DNA from: Lentzea albida | GTDB lineage: Bacteria > Actinomycetota > Actinomycetes > Mycobacteriales > Pseudonocardiaceae | DNA length: 64,000 nucleotides | NCBI RefSeq assembly: GCF_900111005.1 | Contig: NZ_FOFV01000001.1 | Location: forward strand, 1 to 64,000 | Direction of reading: 5' to 3' | Shown here: one piece after another, positions 1 to 7,784 of the stretch | Position numbering within the stretch: position 1 is the first letter of the stretch | Layout of the letters: every line of letters begins with the position of its first letter | Notes under the pieces: generated by a model | Told to the model about the DNA's origin: nothing | Seen by the model: only the letters and a program-made list of their open reading frames with translations | Database searches by the model: none | Translations under genes and position numbers: made by a program

Positions 1-121
1 ATCCCAAGTCGCACCAAGAGCGGGCCACACCTGAGGAGGGGTGTCAAACCGCCGAAAAGCGTGGCGGTTTGACACCCCTCCTCAGGTGCAGCAAGTGCTG
101 TGGCGCGACTCGTGATGGGAT
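1..121. repeat. long palindrome with perfect 26-bp stem
   Basis: A perfect 26-bp inverted repeat (arms 28-53 and 63-88, 9-nt loop) sits inside a looser symmetric frame: 7-12 pairs with 105-110 and 1-6 with 116-121. It lies beyond the 3' end of the leftward lactone oxidase gene, so transcription termination is one role. The outer arms and total size of about 120 bp would also fit a small non-autonomous palindromic element. No T-tract follows on either side. The left boundary cannot be judged because the window begins here. Confidence 0.7.
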
Positions 122-176
122 CCCACCGCCGGTTCCTCTTTGCTCAGGACGGCTCGCCTTCGGCGTCGCGCGTTGG

Positions 177-1460
177 TCAGGCGCCCAGCACTCGGTCCAG
201 GTAGGCGTTGCTGAACGTCCTGCCCGGGTCCACCTCGTTCCGTACCCGCAGGAAGTCGTCGAAGTGCGGGTACAGCGGGCGGAGCTCGGTCGCGGTGAGG
301 TCGTGCATCTTGCCCCAGTGCGGGCGGCCGCCCACCGATGCCGCGATGCTCGCGTACGCGTCGAAGAACGCCTTGTACTGCATGCCCAGTGCTTGGTGCA
401 TCGAGATGTATGCGGTGTCTCGGCCGTTTGCCGTGGAGAGCCAGATGTCGTCGGCCTGGGCCACTCGCACCTCGCACGGGACGATCAGGTGGTCGCGCTC
501 TCCCAGCTTGGCGGCGACGGCGCGGAGTTCGCCGATCACGTCCAGGAGGGTTTCGCGGGGGATGGAGAACTCCGTCTCCACGAAGCGGACTCGGCGCGGG
601 GTCACGAAGACGTTGTGCGAGTAGTCCGAATAGGACCGTTCGGAGATGAGGGAGCCGCAGAGTTCGTTGAGGCGCTTGGTGTAGCGGGGGAAGCTGCGAG
701 CTACCTTCGTGACGGCGCCGAACGCGGCGTTCTCCATCACCTCGTACTCCCACGTCTGGCGGAGTTTCGAGAGCGGCCTTGCCGGGTCGGTGATCCTGTT
801 GTTGCGCTTGAGGATCACTCGGTCCGAGTGGGTGAACCAGTGGAACTCGACGTGGTCTTCGACTGCGCAGAGGTCGTCGAACTGTTCCAGGACGGCGTCC
901 AGGCGGCCTGGGGATTCCTGGGCTTGCAGGACGAACGAGGGTACGCAGCGCAAGGTCAGGGTGCTGATGATGCCCAGTGCGCCGAGGCCCACTCGGGCCG
1001 CGTTGAAGAGGTCTGGGCGTTCCGTTCGGGAGCAGGTGACCACTGAACCGTCGGCGAGGACGAGTTCGAGGGACTCGATCGCTGTGGCTAGGACGCCGAG
1101 TTTGGCGCCTGTGCCGTGGGTCGAGGTGGAGACCGCGCCGGCGACCGTTTGGGCGTCGATGTCGCCCAGGTTCGGCATGGCCAGGCCGAGGCGGTGGAGG
1201 TCTGCGTTGAACTGCCGCAGGGGAGTGCCGGAGCGGACGGTCACCAGGCCGGTTTCGGTGTCCGCTCGGACGATTCCCGTCCAGCGGTCCAGGTCCAGGG
1301 CGGTTTCTGGCGCCACGGCGATGTCGTTGAACGAGTGGCCGCTGCCTCGGGCCCTCACTCGGCCCGTGGAGAGGACGGCCGCGGCGATCTCGTCCGTGCT
1401 GGACGGGTGGACCACGCGCACGGGGGTGCAGGTGGCCGTTCTAGCCCAGTTCGTCCACAC
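177..1460 (-). CDS. FAD-linked lactone oxidase, D-arabinono-1,4-lactone oxidase family
   Basis: A 427-residue FAD-dependent oxidase of the gulonolactone/arabinonolactone oxidase group, which oxidises aldonolactones or related sugar acids with oxygen. The N-terminal PCMH-type FAD domain carries GSGHSF, whose His is the usual flavin attachment residue of the VAO family, and a glycine-rich AGAVSTSTHGTG segment. The C-terminal domain ends with the family motif HWGK followed by YPHFDDFLRVRNEVDPG. Length fits the family. I chose GTG at 1460 because GGAGG lies 7 nt upstream; the GTG at 1472 has no ribosome site. It is divergent from the PLP enzyme at 1547. The physiological substrate is not readable from sequence. 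Confidence 0.85.
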   Translation of the reverse strand: MWTNWARTATCTPVRVVHPSSTDEIAAAVLSTGRVRARGSGHSFNDIAVAPETALDLDRWTGIVRADTETGLVTVRSGTPLRQFNADLHRLGLAMPNLGDIDAQTVAGAVSTSTHGTGAKLGVLATAIESLELVLADGSVVTCSRTERPDLFNAARVGLGALGIISTLTLRCVPSFVLQAQESPGRLDAVLEQFDDLCAVEDHVEFHWFTHSDRVILKRNNRITDPARPLSKLRQTWEYEVMENAAFGAVTKVARSFPRYTKRLNELCGSLISERSYSDYSHNVFVTPRRVRFVETEFSIPRETLLDVIGELRAVAAKLGERDHLIVPCEVRVAQADDIWLSTANGRDTAYISMHQALGMQYKAFFDAYASIAASVGGRPHWGKMHDLTATELRPLYPHFDDFLRVRNEVDPGRTFSNAYLDRVLGA

Positions 1461-1546
1461 GCGAACCTCCACGAGAGAGTGTGACCTGCCAGTAACGTAA
1501 GTGAAAGCTCTTCACGTTTCAAGGGTTGAGGACGTACCGTCAGGGC

Positions 1547-2728
1547 ATGCGCAGAACTCGACTCGACGCCGCGACGAAGGATCTGGATCCTCCGTTCGCG
1601 ATCGTCGACCTGGACGCCTTCGACCACAACGCGGCGGACCTCGCCCGTCGCGCTGCCGGTCATCCCATCCGGGTCGCGAGCAAGTCGATCCGCGTGCGCG
1701 AGCTGGTGAGCCGGGCTCTCGAACGGCCCGGTTACGCCGGTGTCATGTGCTACTCGCTGGCCGAGGCGCTGTGGTTGTCGGAGCAGAACGTCAGCGAGGA
1801 CCTGCTGGTCGCCTACCCGACGGCGGACCGGGCGTCGCTGCAGAAGCTCGCCGCCAACGAGACCGCGCGGCAGCGCGTCACGATCATGGTCGACTCGCTC
1901 GAGCACCTCGACTTCGTGGACGCGGCGATCGGGCCGCACGCCGACATCCGGGTGTGCCTCGAGCTCGACGTGTCGTGGCGGCCGCTGCCGGGGGTGCACA
2001 TCGGTCCGCGCCGGTCTTCGGTCCACACGGCCCAGCAGGCGAAAGCGCTTGCGGCCAAGATCGTGCAGCGTGGCGGGTTCACGCTCGTCGGCGTGATGGC
2101 GTACGAGGGGCAGATCGCCGGGCTGGGGGACAACCCGCCTGGTCAGCCGTTCCGGGCGCTCGGGATCCGGTTCATCCAGCGCAGGTCCGGGCCCGAGCTG
2201 ATCGCGCGGCGGACGGCCGTGGTCAGCGCGGTCCGGCAGGTCGCCGAGCTGGAGTTCGTCAACGGTGGCGGGACCGGCAGCCTGGAGCTGACCGGGTCGG
2301 ACCCGTCGGTGACGGAGCTCGCGGCGGGCAGCGGGCTCTTCGGGCCGACGCTGTTCGACGCCTACCAGTCCTTCAAGCCGGAACCCGCCGCGCTGTTCGC
2401 GCTCTCGGTCGTGCGCAAGCCGACGAAGCGGGTCGCCACGCTCTTCGCCGGCGGCTACATCGCGTCCGGCACGCCCACGCCCGACCGCCAGCCGTCGCCG
2501 TACCTGCCGGAAGGGCTGAAGACGCTCGGGTTCGAGGGCGCGGGCGAGGTGCAGACGCCGGTCACCGGCAAGGCCGCGGAACAGCTCGGGATCGGCGACC
2601 GCGTCTGGATGCGGCACGCCAAGGCCGGTGAGCTGTTCGAGCGGTTCGACGAGGTGCACCTGGTGCGCGGTGACGGCATCGAGCGCACCGTGCCCACGTA
2701 CCGCGGCGAGCGCCGCAACTTCGGCTAG
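1547..2728 (+). CDS. PLP-dependent alanine racemase-fold enzyme (amino acid deaminase/aldolase type)
   Basis: A 393-residue protein with an N-terminal alanine-racemase-type PLP barrel. The expected Schiff-base lysine is K46 in the segment RVASKSI, after the strand AIVDLDAF. The C-terminal domain with RHAKAGELFERF resembles D-threonine aldolase/D-serine dehydratase-like enzymes, where a metal site assists cleavage or deamination of a hydroxy amino acid. The start is the ATG at 1547; a TTG at 1526 would add seven residues. It diverges from the lactone oxidase across 86 bp and meets the TetR gene tail to tail, sharing the bases CTAG. Family assignment is firm; substrate is inferred only. Confidence 0.75.
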   Translation: MRRTRLDAATKDLDPPFAIVDLDAFDHNAADLARRAAGHPIRVASKSIRVRELVSRALERPGYAGVMCYSLAEALWLSEQNVSEDLLVAYPTADRASLQKLAANETARQRVTIMVDSLEHLDFVDAAIGPHADIRVCLELDVSWRPLPGVHIGPRRSSVHTAQQAKALAAKIVQRGGFTLVGVMAYEGQIAGLGDNPPGQPFRALGIRFIQRRSGPELIARRTAVVSAVRQVAELEFVNGGGTGSLELTGSDPSVTELAAGSGLFGPTLFDAYQSFKPEPAALFALSVVRKPTKRVATLFAGGYIASGTPTPDRQPSPYLPEGLKTLGFEGAGEVQTPVTGKAAEQLGIGDRVWMRHAKAGELFERFDEVHLVRGDGIERTVPTYRGERRNFG

Positions 2729-3339
2729 GCCGGCAGGCGCGACGACAGGTAGCCCCTGACCAGCGCCTTCGCCTCGACGAGGATCGCCTGGTCGCCGTTC
2801 GGGTTGTTGCGGAACGCCATCTTCAACACGGCGTCGGCCGCCTCGACGGCGATGGCGATCGGCAGGCCGACCTCGCCGAACGGGATGGCGAACTTGCCCG
2901 AGATCAGCTCCGAGATCTTGTCGGAGATGACGGCGTTGTTGTCGCGGCGGTCGTCGAGCAGGCGCATGTCCACGACGTCGCCGAAGTGCAGCTTCCCGAA
3001 CGCGGGGATCTCACGGTGCATCGTCACGTAGACGTCGAACACCGTGTCCACGGCGTCCCACCAGTGCTCGAGCGTCGCCTGCTCGAGCCGTTCGGTGATG
3101 CCCTGGGAGAACTTGTCGACGTTGCGCAGCGTCAGCGCCTGCACGACGGCTCTCTTGTCGGGGAAGAACTGGTAGAGCGAGCCGACCGCGACGCCCGCCC
3201 TCTCCGCGATCAGCGTCGTGGTGACGCCGTCGTAGCCCACCTCGTCGATGAGAGTCGCGCACGCCTCGAGCATGCGCTCGACTCTCTTGGCGCTGCGCTG
3301 CTGGACGGGCTGACGGCGAAGCGGGGTGGTGCTCGTCAC
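2725..3339 (-). CDS. TetR-family transcriptional regulator
   Basis: A 204-residue repressor-type protein. Residues about 20-65 form the TetR DNA-binding helix-turn-helix, with AERAGVAVGSLYQFFPDK as the recognition helix and following turn. The rest is an all-helical ligand and dimer domain. The GTG at 3339 is preferred because GGGAG is 8 nt upstream; an ATG at 3369 would add ten residues. It is divergent from the beta-glucosidase/permease/SDR operon, so that operon and the regulator itself are the likely targets. The inducer is probably a glycoside or its aglycone, which is inference from position. Confidence 0.9.
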   Translation of the reverse strand: MTSTTPLRRQPVQQRSAKRVERMLEACATLIDEVGYDGVTTTLIAERAGVAVGSLYQFFPDKRAVVQALTLRNVDKFSQGITERLEQATLEHWWDAVDTVFDVYVTMHREIPAFGKLHFGDVVDMRLLDDRRDNNAVISDKISELISGKFAIPFGEVGLPIAIAVEAADAVLKMAFRNNPNGDQAILVEAKALVRGYLSSRLPA

Positions 3340-3451
3340 GGCGACTCCCAGTGGTTCGGGTACTTCCATCTTGCCCGTTGCACAGCTCTTTCACTTCCCT
3401 GAACCTGTCAACACGCCTACGATCCGAACAAGTTTCACATTTGGAGGATCG

Positions 3452-4699
3452 ATGAGCGACTTCCTCTGGGGAGTGTCGACGTCCGCGTTCCAGATCGAGG
3501 GCGCGTTCGATGCCGGCGGCCGGGGTCCCTCGGTGTGGGACGAGTTCACTCCGGTACACGAGAACCAGAACGCTTCCGTTGCGTGCGACCACTACCACCG
3601 GTGGCGTGAGGACGTTGCGCTCATGACGCAGCTCGGCGTGAACGCGTACCGGTTCTCGGTCGCGTGGCCGCGCATCCAGCCGTCCGGCAAGGGACCTGTC
3701 AACGCCGAGGGCCTCGACTTCTACGACCGCCTGGTCGACGCGCTCGTCGACGCCGGAATCGCCCCCGTGGTGACGTTGTACCACTGGGACACGCCTCTGG
3801 CCCTGGAAGCTGAGGGCGGGTGGCTGAACCGCGACATCGCCGACAGGTTCGCCGACTACGCGGCACTGGTCGTGGAGCGCCTGGCCGATCGCGTGAAGCT
3901 GTGGATCCCGATCAACGAACCCGCGATGGTGACGTTGCAGGGCTACGCGATCGGTGAGCACGCCCCTGGCAAGACGTTGCTCTTCGACGCGTTGCCCACC
4001 GCCCACCACCTGAACCTGGCCCACGGCCGTGCGGTCGAAGTGCTCCGTTCGTCCGGCGCGCAAGCGGTTGGCACGGCGAACAACCACACCCCCGCGTGGC
4101 CTGCTGGGCCGAATGACGTAGCAGCCGCCGAGGCGTACGGCGAAATCCACAACTGGATCTACGCGGACCCCGTGCTGTCGGGCCGATATCCCGACGCAGT
4201 CGCCGAACTCCTGCCTATCGCCGATGGTGACCTGGCCACGATCCACCAGCCGCTCGACTTCTACGGCGTCAACTACTACAACCCGACGCGGCTCAGGGCG
4301 CCGTCCGAGGGCAACCCCCTGCCGTTCGAACTGGTGGAGATCGACGAGTACGAGCGCACCGGGTTCGGCTGGCCGATCGTGCCGGCCGGGCTGACCGAGA
4401 TGATCAACGCGCTGCGCGAACGCCACCCGGACCTGCCGCCGGTCCACGTCACCGAGAGCGGGTGCAGCTTCCCGGCAGGTCTCCAGGACGCCGAGCGGAT
4501 CTCCTACCTCGACGGACACCTCCAGGCGGCCCGGGCGGCGGGCGTCTCCGGGTACTTCGTGTGGTCGCTGCTCGACAACTTCGAGTGGGAGGCCGGGTAC
4601 TCGCAGCGGTTCGGCCTGGTCGAGGTCGACTACGACACGCAGGTCCGCACGCCCCGCGACTCCTTCCACTGGTACCGCGGGGTGATCAGAGGTGAGTGA
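3452..4699 (+). CDS. GH1 beta-glucosidase
   Basis: A 415-residue cytoplasmic family 1 glycoside hydrolase. It opens with the typical FLWGVSTSAFQIEGA strand. The acid/base is E156 in the NEP motif (PINEPAMV) and the nucleophile is E335 in VTESGC, a mild variant of the usual TENG. WSLLDNFEW near the end completes the sugar-binding site. No signal peptide is seen, so it should cleave disaccharides after import. GGAGGA lies 4 nt before the ATG. The 3' end overlaps the MFS gene by 8 bp, which indicates an operon of hydrolase, permease and SDR. Confidence 0.95.
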   Translation: MSDFLWGVSTSAFQIEGAFDAGGRGPSVWDEFTPVHENQNASVACDHYHRWREDVALMTQLGVNAYRFSVAWPRIQPSGKGPVNAEGLDFYDRLVDALVDAGIAPVVTLYHWDTPLALEAEGGWLNRDIADRFADYAALVVERLADRVKLWIPINEPAMVTLQGYAIGEHAPGKTLLFDALPTAHHLNLAHGRAVEVLRSSGAQAVGTANNHTPAWPAGPNDVAAAEAYGEIHNWIYADPVLSGRYPDAVAELLPIADGDLATIHQPLDFYGVNYYNPTRLRAPSEGNPLPFELVEIDEYERTGFGWPIVPAGLTEMINALRERHPDLPPVHVTESGCSFPAGLQDAERISYLDGHLQAARAAGVSGYFVWSLLDNFEWEAGYSQRFGLVEVDYDTQVRTPRDSFHWYRGVIRGE

Positions 4700-5900
4700 G
4701 GCGCTCGCCGAACCGGTCGTCCCGGTCCGCAGGGGCTGGATGGCCTGGCTCTTCGCCGCGAACCTCGGGCTGTGGCTCGCGATCTACGCGCCCATCCAGG
4801 TGCTGTTGCCGCAGCAGGCCGAACTGCTCGACAAGGCCGACAAGGAACTGGTGTTCGGCATCGTCACCGGCGTCGGCGCGCTGGTGTCGTTGCTGGTCGT
4901 GCCGCTCATCGGGTTCCTCAGCGACCGCACGACCTCGCGGTTCGGGCGCCGCCACCCGTGGACGCTGGCCGGCGCCGCTGTCGGTGCCGTCGGCCTGGCC
5001 GTTCTCGCCAACGCGCCGTCGGTGCTGGTCATGACCGTCGGCTGGAGCCTGGTCCAGGCGGGGATCGGCGGCATGCTCGCCGCGCTCACCTCCGCGGTGC
5101 CGGACCGCGTGCCCGTCGTGCAACGGGCGCAGGTCGGCGGGCTCATCGGCATCAGCCAGATGCTCGGCACGGTGCTGGGTGCGGTCGTGGTGACGTTGCT
5201 GGTCAGCGGACTGACCAACGGCTACTTGGCGTGCGCGGTCATCGTGCTGGTGGGGGCCCTTCTGTTCGTGTGGCGAACGCCGGACACGCAGCTCATCGCG
5301 AAGCCGGTGAAGCCGACGTTCTGGATCTCCCCGCGCGAGCACCCCGACTTCGCCTGGGCCTGGCTCGGCCACTTGATGATCAACCTCGGCAATGCGTTCG
5401 GGACGCTCTACCTCCTCTACTTCCTCGGCGACGTCGTCCACCACCCGTCGCCGGAAGACGGTCTCCTGGTGCTGATGGCGCTCTACGGGGTGGCGCTCGC
5501 CGCAGGAGCGGTGCTGTTCGGCGCACGAAGTGATCGTTCTGGCCGCCGGAAGCCGTACGTGTACCTCGCGTCGGTCGTCATGGCCCTCGCGGCGCTGTTG
5601 CTGGTCGTCTGGCCCACCTGGACCAGCGCGCTCGTCGCCGCGCCGTTGCTCGGCGTCGGCTTCGGCACGTACTGGGCGGTCGCGATCGCGCTGCTGACGC
5701 AGGTGCTGCCGGCCGCGTCCGACCGGGCCAAGGACCTGGGCGTCCTCAATGTTGCGAACGCGTTACCGCAGGTCATCGCTCCCTTGCTGACGGCGTTGAT
5801 CTTGGCGAACCTGGGTGGCTACCGCGGTCTGTTCGCGGTGTCGGCGTTGGCGACGACGCTGGCGGCGGTGTTGATGAGTCGAGTGCGATCGGTGGTCTGA
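4692..5900 (+). CDS. MFS permease, probably for a glycoside or sugar
   Basis: A 402-residue polytopic protein with about 12 hydrophobic segments. Between TM2 and TM3 it carries the loop GFLSDRTTSRFGRRHPW, typical of MFS and GPH-like sugar carriers. It is translationally coupled to the beta-glucosidase upstream (8-bp overlap) and to the SDR downstream (stop and start share one base). The likely job is uptake of the glycoside hydrolysed by the upstream enzyme, under control of the divergent TetR regulator. Export of a product cannot be excluded. Confidence 0.85.
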   Translation: MSEALAEPVVPVRRGWMAWLFAANLGLWLAIYAPIQVLLPQQAELLDKADKELVFGIVTGVGALVSLLVVPLIGFLSDRTTSRFGRRHPWTLAGAAVGAVGLAVLANAPSVLVMTVGWSLVQAGIGGMLAALTSAVPDRVPVVQRAQVGGLIGISQMLGTVLGAVVVTLLVSGLTNGYLACAVIVLVGALLFVWRTPDTQLIAKPVKPTFWISPREHPDFAWAWLGHLMINLGNAFGTLYLLYFLGDVVHHPSPEDGLLVLMALYGVALAAGAVLFGARSDRSGRRKPYVYLASVVMALAALLLVVWPTWTSALVAAPLLGVGFGTYWAVAIALLTQVLPAASDRAKDLGVLNVANALPQVIAPLLTALILANLGGYRGLFAVSALATTLAAVLMSRVRSVV

Positions 5901-6682
5901 TGCGGGTCGAGGGCAAGAACGTTCTGGTCACGGGCGCGTCCCAGGGCATCGGCGCGGAGGCTGCCTTCCGGTTCGCCGCGCACGGCGCTCATGTCCACCT
6001 TGTGGCCCGGAGCGCCGAACTGCTCGATCAACAGGTCAAGCGGATCCTGGAGTTCGGCGGCTCGGCGACCGCCCACCAGGCCGATCTGGCCGACGCCGCG
6101 CAGATCCGCGCACTCGCCGAGGAGGTCCCGGCACCGGACGTCCTGGTCAACAACGCGGGTGTAGGGCGCTGGCTCTTCCTCGACGACACCGAGCCGGATG
6201 AGCTGGTCGCGATGACCGCGGTGCCGTACCTGGCGGCGTTGCTGCTGACCAGGGAGTACCTCGGCGTTATGCGGGCGCGCGGGTCCGGCTGGATCGTCAA
6301 CGTGAACTCACCGGTGTCGCGCCTGCCGATCCCCGGCTGCGTCGGTTACCAGTCGTCGCGCTGGGCGTTGCGCGGCCTGACCGCGTCCCTGCGCCTCGAC
6401 CTGCGGGGAACCGGCGTCGGGGTCAGCGAGGTGGTGCCGGGCAAGGTGAGCAGCGAGTACTTCGTCAACAACCCCGGCGCGGAGGAGCGGATCCCGGCGA
6501 TCGCCCGGCTGATGATCCCGACGGTCACGCCGGCGAGGTGCGCGAAGGCGATCGTGGACGCGGTGGAGAAGGAACGTGCCGAGCACCTGTTCCCGTGGCA
6601 GCTCAAGGCGTTCGAGATCTCCGGCCGGCTGTTCCCCGGACTGACGAGCTACCTGGCCTGGAGGACGGGCACCCACCGCTGA
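5900..6682 (+). CDS. SDR-family oxidoreductase with Lys-to-Arg change in the active site
   Basis: A 260-residue short-chain dehydrogenase with the Rossmann signature TGASQGIG and VNNAG. The catalytic Ser (S137) and Tyr (Y150) are present with the normal 13-residue spacing. The position of the catalytic lysine is arginine: the motif reads YQSSR (R154) instead of YxxxK. It is the last gene of the TetR-controlled glycoside operon, sharing one base with the permease stop. It may act on a sugar or aglycone, or have a non-catalytic or altered role because of the missing lysine. Confidence 0.85.
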   Translation: MRVEGKNVLVTGASQGIGAEAAFRFAAHGAHVHLVARSAELLDQQVKRILEFGGSATAHQADLADAAQIRALAEEVPAPDVLVNNAGVGRWLFLDDTEPDELVAMTAVPYLAALLLTREYLGVMRARGSGWIVNVNSPVSRLPIPGCVGYQSSRWALRGLTASLRLDLRGTGVGVSEVVPGKVSSEYFVNNPGAEERIPAIARLMIPTVTPARCAKAIVDAVEKERAEHLFPWQLKAFEISGRLFPGLTSYLAWRTGTHR

Positions 6683-6692
6683 GCATGGAAAC

Positions 6693-6729
6693 GGCCCCCT
6701 ACCTGCGCGGGAGGTGCAGGCGGGGGGCC
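6693..6729 (+). terminator. stem-loop after the glycosidase operon
   Basis: GGCCCCC (6693-6699) pairs with GGGGGCC (6723-6729), and inside the loop CCTGC (6702-6706) pairs with GCAGG (6716-6720). It begins 10 bp after the SDR stop codon, where a terminator is expected. There is no strong T-run, as is common in actinobacteria. Confidence 0.6.
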
Positions 6730-6812
6730 GGTGTTGGTGACCGCGGACCGGCGACGGTCGGGGAAGGGTGGGTGCACGCCACCGGCCCGCGGGAATCCGT
6801 GGAGTTGTGAAG

Positions 6813-6926
6813 CTGACCGGGGCTCGCGATGTCGCGGTCGGGGGTTCGCACATCGCGAGCCACCGGTCAGTAGGCGGTTTGCAGACCTGGTCGTGTCGGG
6901 GGGACGCCAGGTCGGTCGCAAACGCC
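6813..6926. repeat. two adjacent long stem-loops between convergent genes
   Basis: The arm 6813-6832 pairs with 6850-6870 over 20 bp, with a single bulged A. Directly after it, 6873-6890 pairs with the segment ending at 6926, with small bulges. Together they fill the space before the stop of the leftward gene at 6929. They may terminate that leftward transcript. No gene is visible in 6683-6928. Confidence 0.55.
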
Positions 6927-6928
6927 CG

Positions 6929-7288
6929 TTAGTGGGCTCGAGCCACCGCGCGGCGGGACCGGGTGACAGGAGGGGTCACCGGGGCCTCGCGCAGGTGGCG
7001 AGCCGGGCGCGGGGCGAGTCCGCCCGCAACCAGGTGTTCGTACGCGGCGCGCCACACCGAGCAAGGTGACTTCTGCTGGCGCCAGCGGCCGGAGCACTCA
7101 GGGCAGTTGCCCTTCTCGTCCGGCTCGTGCGCTGCCAGCAGAGCACGCCATCCCTCGGTCAGCCGAGGGAGCTCGGATCGAGCCACCGACAGGAGGGACG
7201 GGGCGTCAGCGCGGCTCGCCAGCTCCGTGAGCAGGTCGAGGCGTTCCCACACAGCGTTGCGAAGAACCTGTCCGAGGATCGCGTCCAT
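6929..7288 (-). CDS. small CxxC protein of unknown function
   Basis: A 119-residue protein I do not recognise. The first half is helical (RLDLLTELASRA). The second half has CPECSGRW followed 11 residues later by CSVW, a probable small zinc-binding unit, and the tail is Arg/Pro-rich and basic. The ATG at 7288 begins where amphipathic coding quality starts; GGTGAC lies about 5 nt upstream. It lies 13 bp after the leftward gene at 7302-7577, so the two are probably cotranscribed, away from the HTH/TPR regulator. Confidence 0.6.
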   Translation of the reverse strand: MDAILGQVLRNAVWERLDLLTELASRADAPSLLSVARSELPRLTEGWRALLAAHEPDEKGNCPECSGRWRQQKSPCSVWRAAYEHLVAGGLAPRPARHLREAPVTPPVTRSRRAVARAH

Positions 7289-7301
7289 CGAAACGTCACC
7301 G

Positions 7302-7577
7302 TCACCTTTCCGCCTGGTCGGCGGCTTCGCGTAGCGCAGCCCTGAGCTGTACGAGCTGGTCGTGGGACAAGACTGCCGTCTCACCGGGAGGTCCCACCAG
7401 AACCACTTGGCCCTGAACGACCTTCACGGTGAGCTGGCGGTCCCGGTCGACCACGTCGCCGCAGCTGATCTGCCACGTCCGACGCTGCCCGGTCGTGCCG
7501 CGCCATGTGGGGTCGGGGTCACCCGTCTCCACAATGGAGGTGGAGTACGAGGAGGAGCTGTCCATCTGATTGGTCAT
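7302..7577 (-). CDS. small hypothetical protein
   Basis: A 91-residue protein with no recognised domain. The N-terminus is Ser-rich. The middle is beta-type (strands around VVDRDRQLTVKVVQGQVVLVGPPG), and the C-terminus is a helix (LVQLRAALREAADQAER). The beta-plus-helix layout resembles small actinobacterial proteins found next to HTH regulators. ATG 7577 follows GGAGAGGA very closely; an ATG four codons in is the alternative. It is the first gene of a leftward pair with 6929-7288 and diverges from the regulator at 7785. Confidence 0.6.
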   Translation of the reverse strand: MTNQMDSSSSYSTSIVETGDPDPTWRGTTGQRRTWQISCGDVVDRDRQLTVKVVQGQVVLVGPPGETAVLSHDQLVQLRAALREAADQAER

Positions 7578-7784
7578 TCCTCTCCGTGCTCACTCGCTTA
7601 CCGGAGTCCAGATTGCGATGATTCATGCCGGAACGGGACGTCACAGCGCCCACCGGTAAAAGTCTTACGGTGAGCGGTAAGCGGTGTTCGGTAGGGCCGA
7701 TCAGCTCCGCCGAAGAGGACTTCTCGGGCTCGGGGACCTGCCCCTAGTCTGCCGATGACGCCCAACGGACTGTGAGGGTGCGCG
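7578..7784. promoter_or_regulatory. divergent control region upstream of HTH/TPR regulator
   Basis: This 207-bp gap separates a leftward two-gene unit from the rightward regulator. A plausible -10 element, TAGTCT, lies at about 7745-7750, and GAGGG precedes the ATG at 7785. Two copies of a CGGTAAG/CGGTGAG-like motif occur around 7655-7682 and could be operator half-sites. Confidence 0.35.

Noticed and set aside
3011..4669. Very long antisense reading frame opposite the beta-glucosidase
   Set aside because: High-GC DNA gives long frames on the opposite strand; composition is Arg/Val/Asp-skewed without motifs, whereas the plus-strand GH1 protein has all catalytic signatures.
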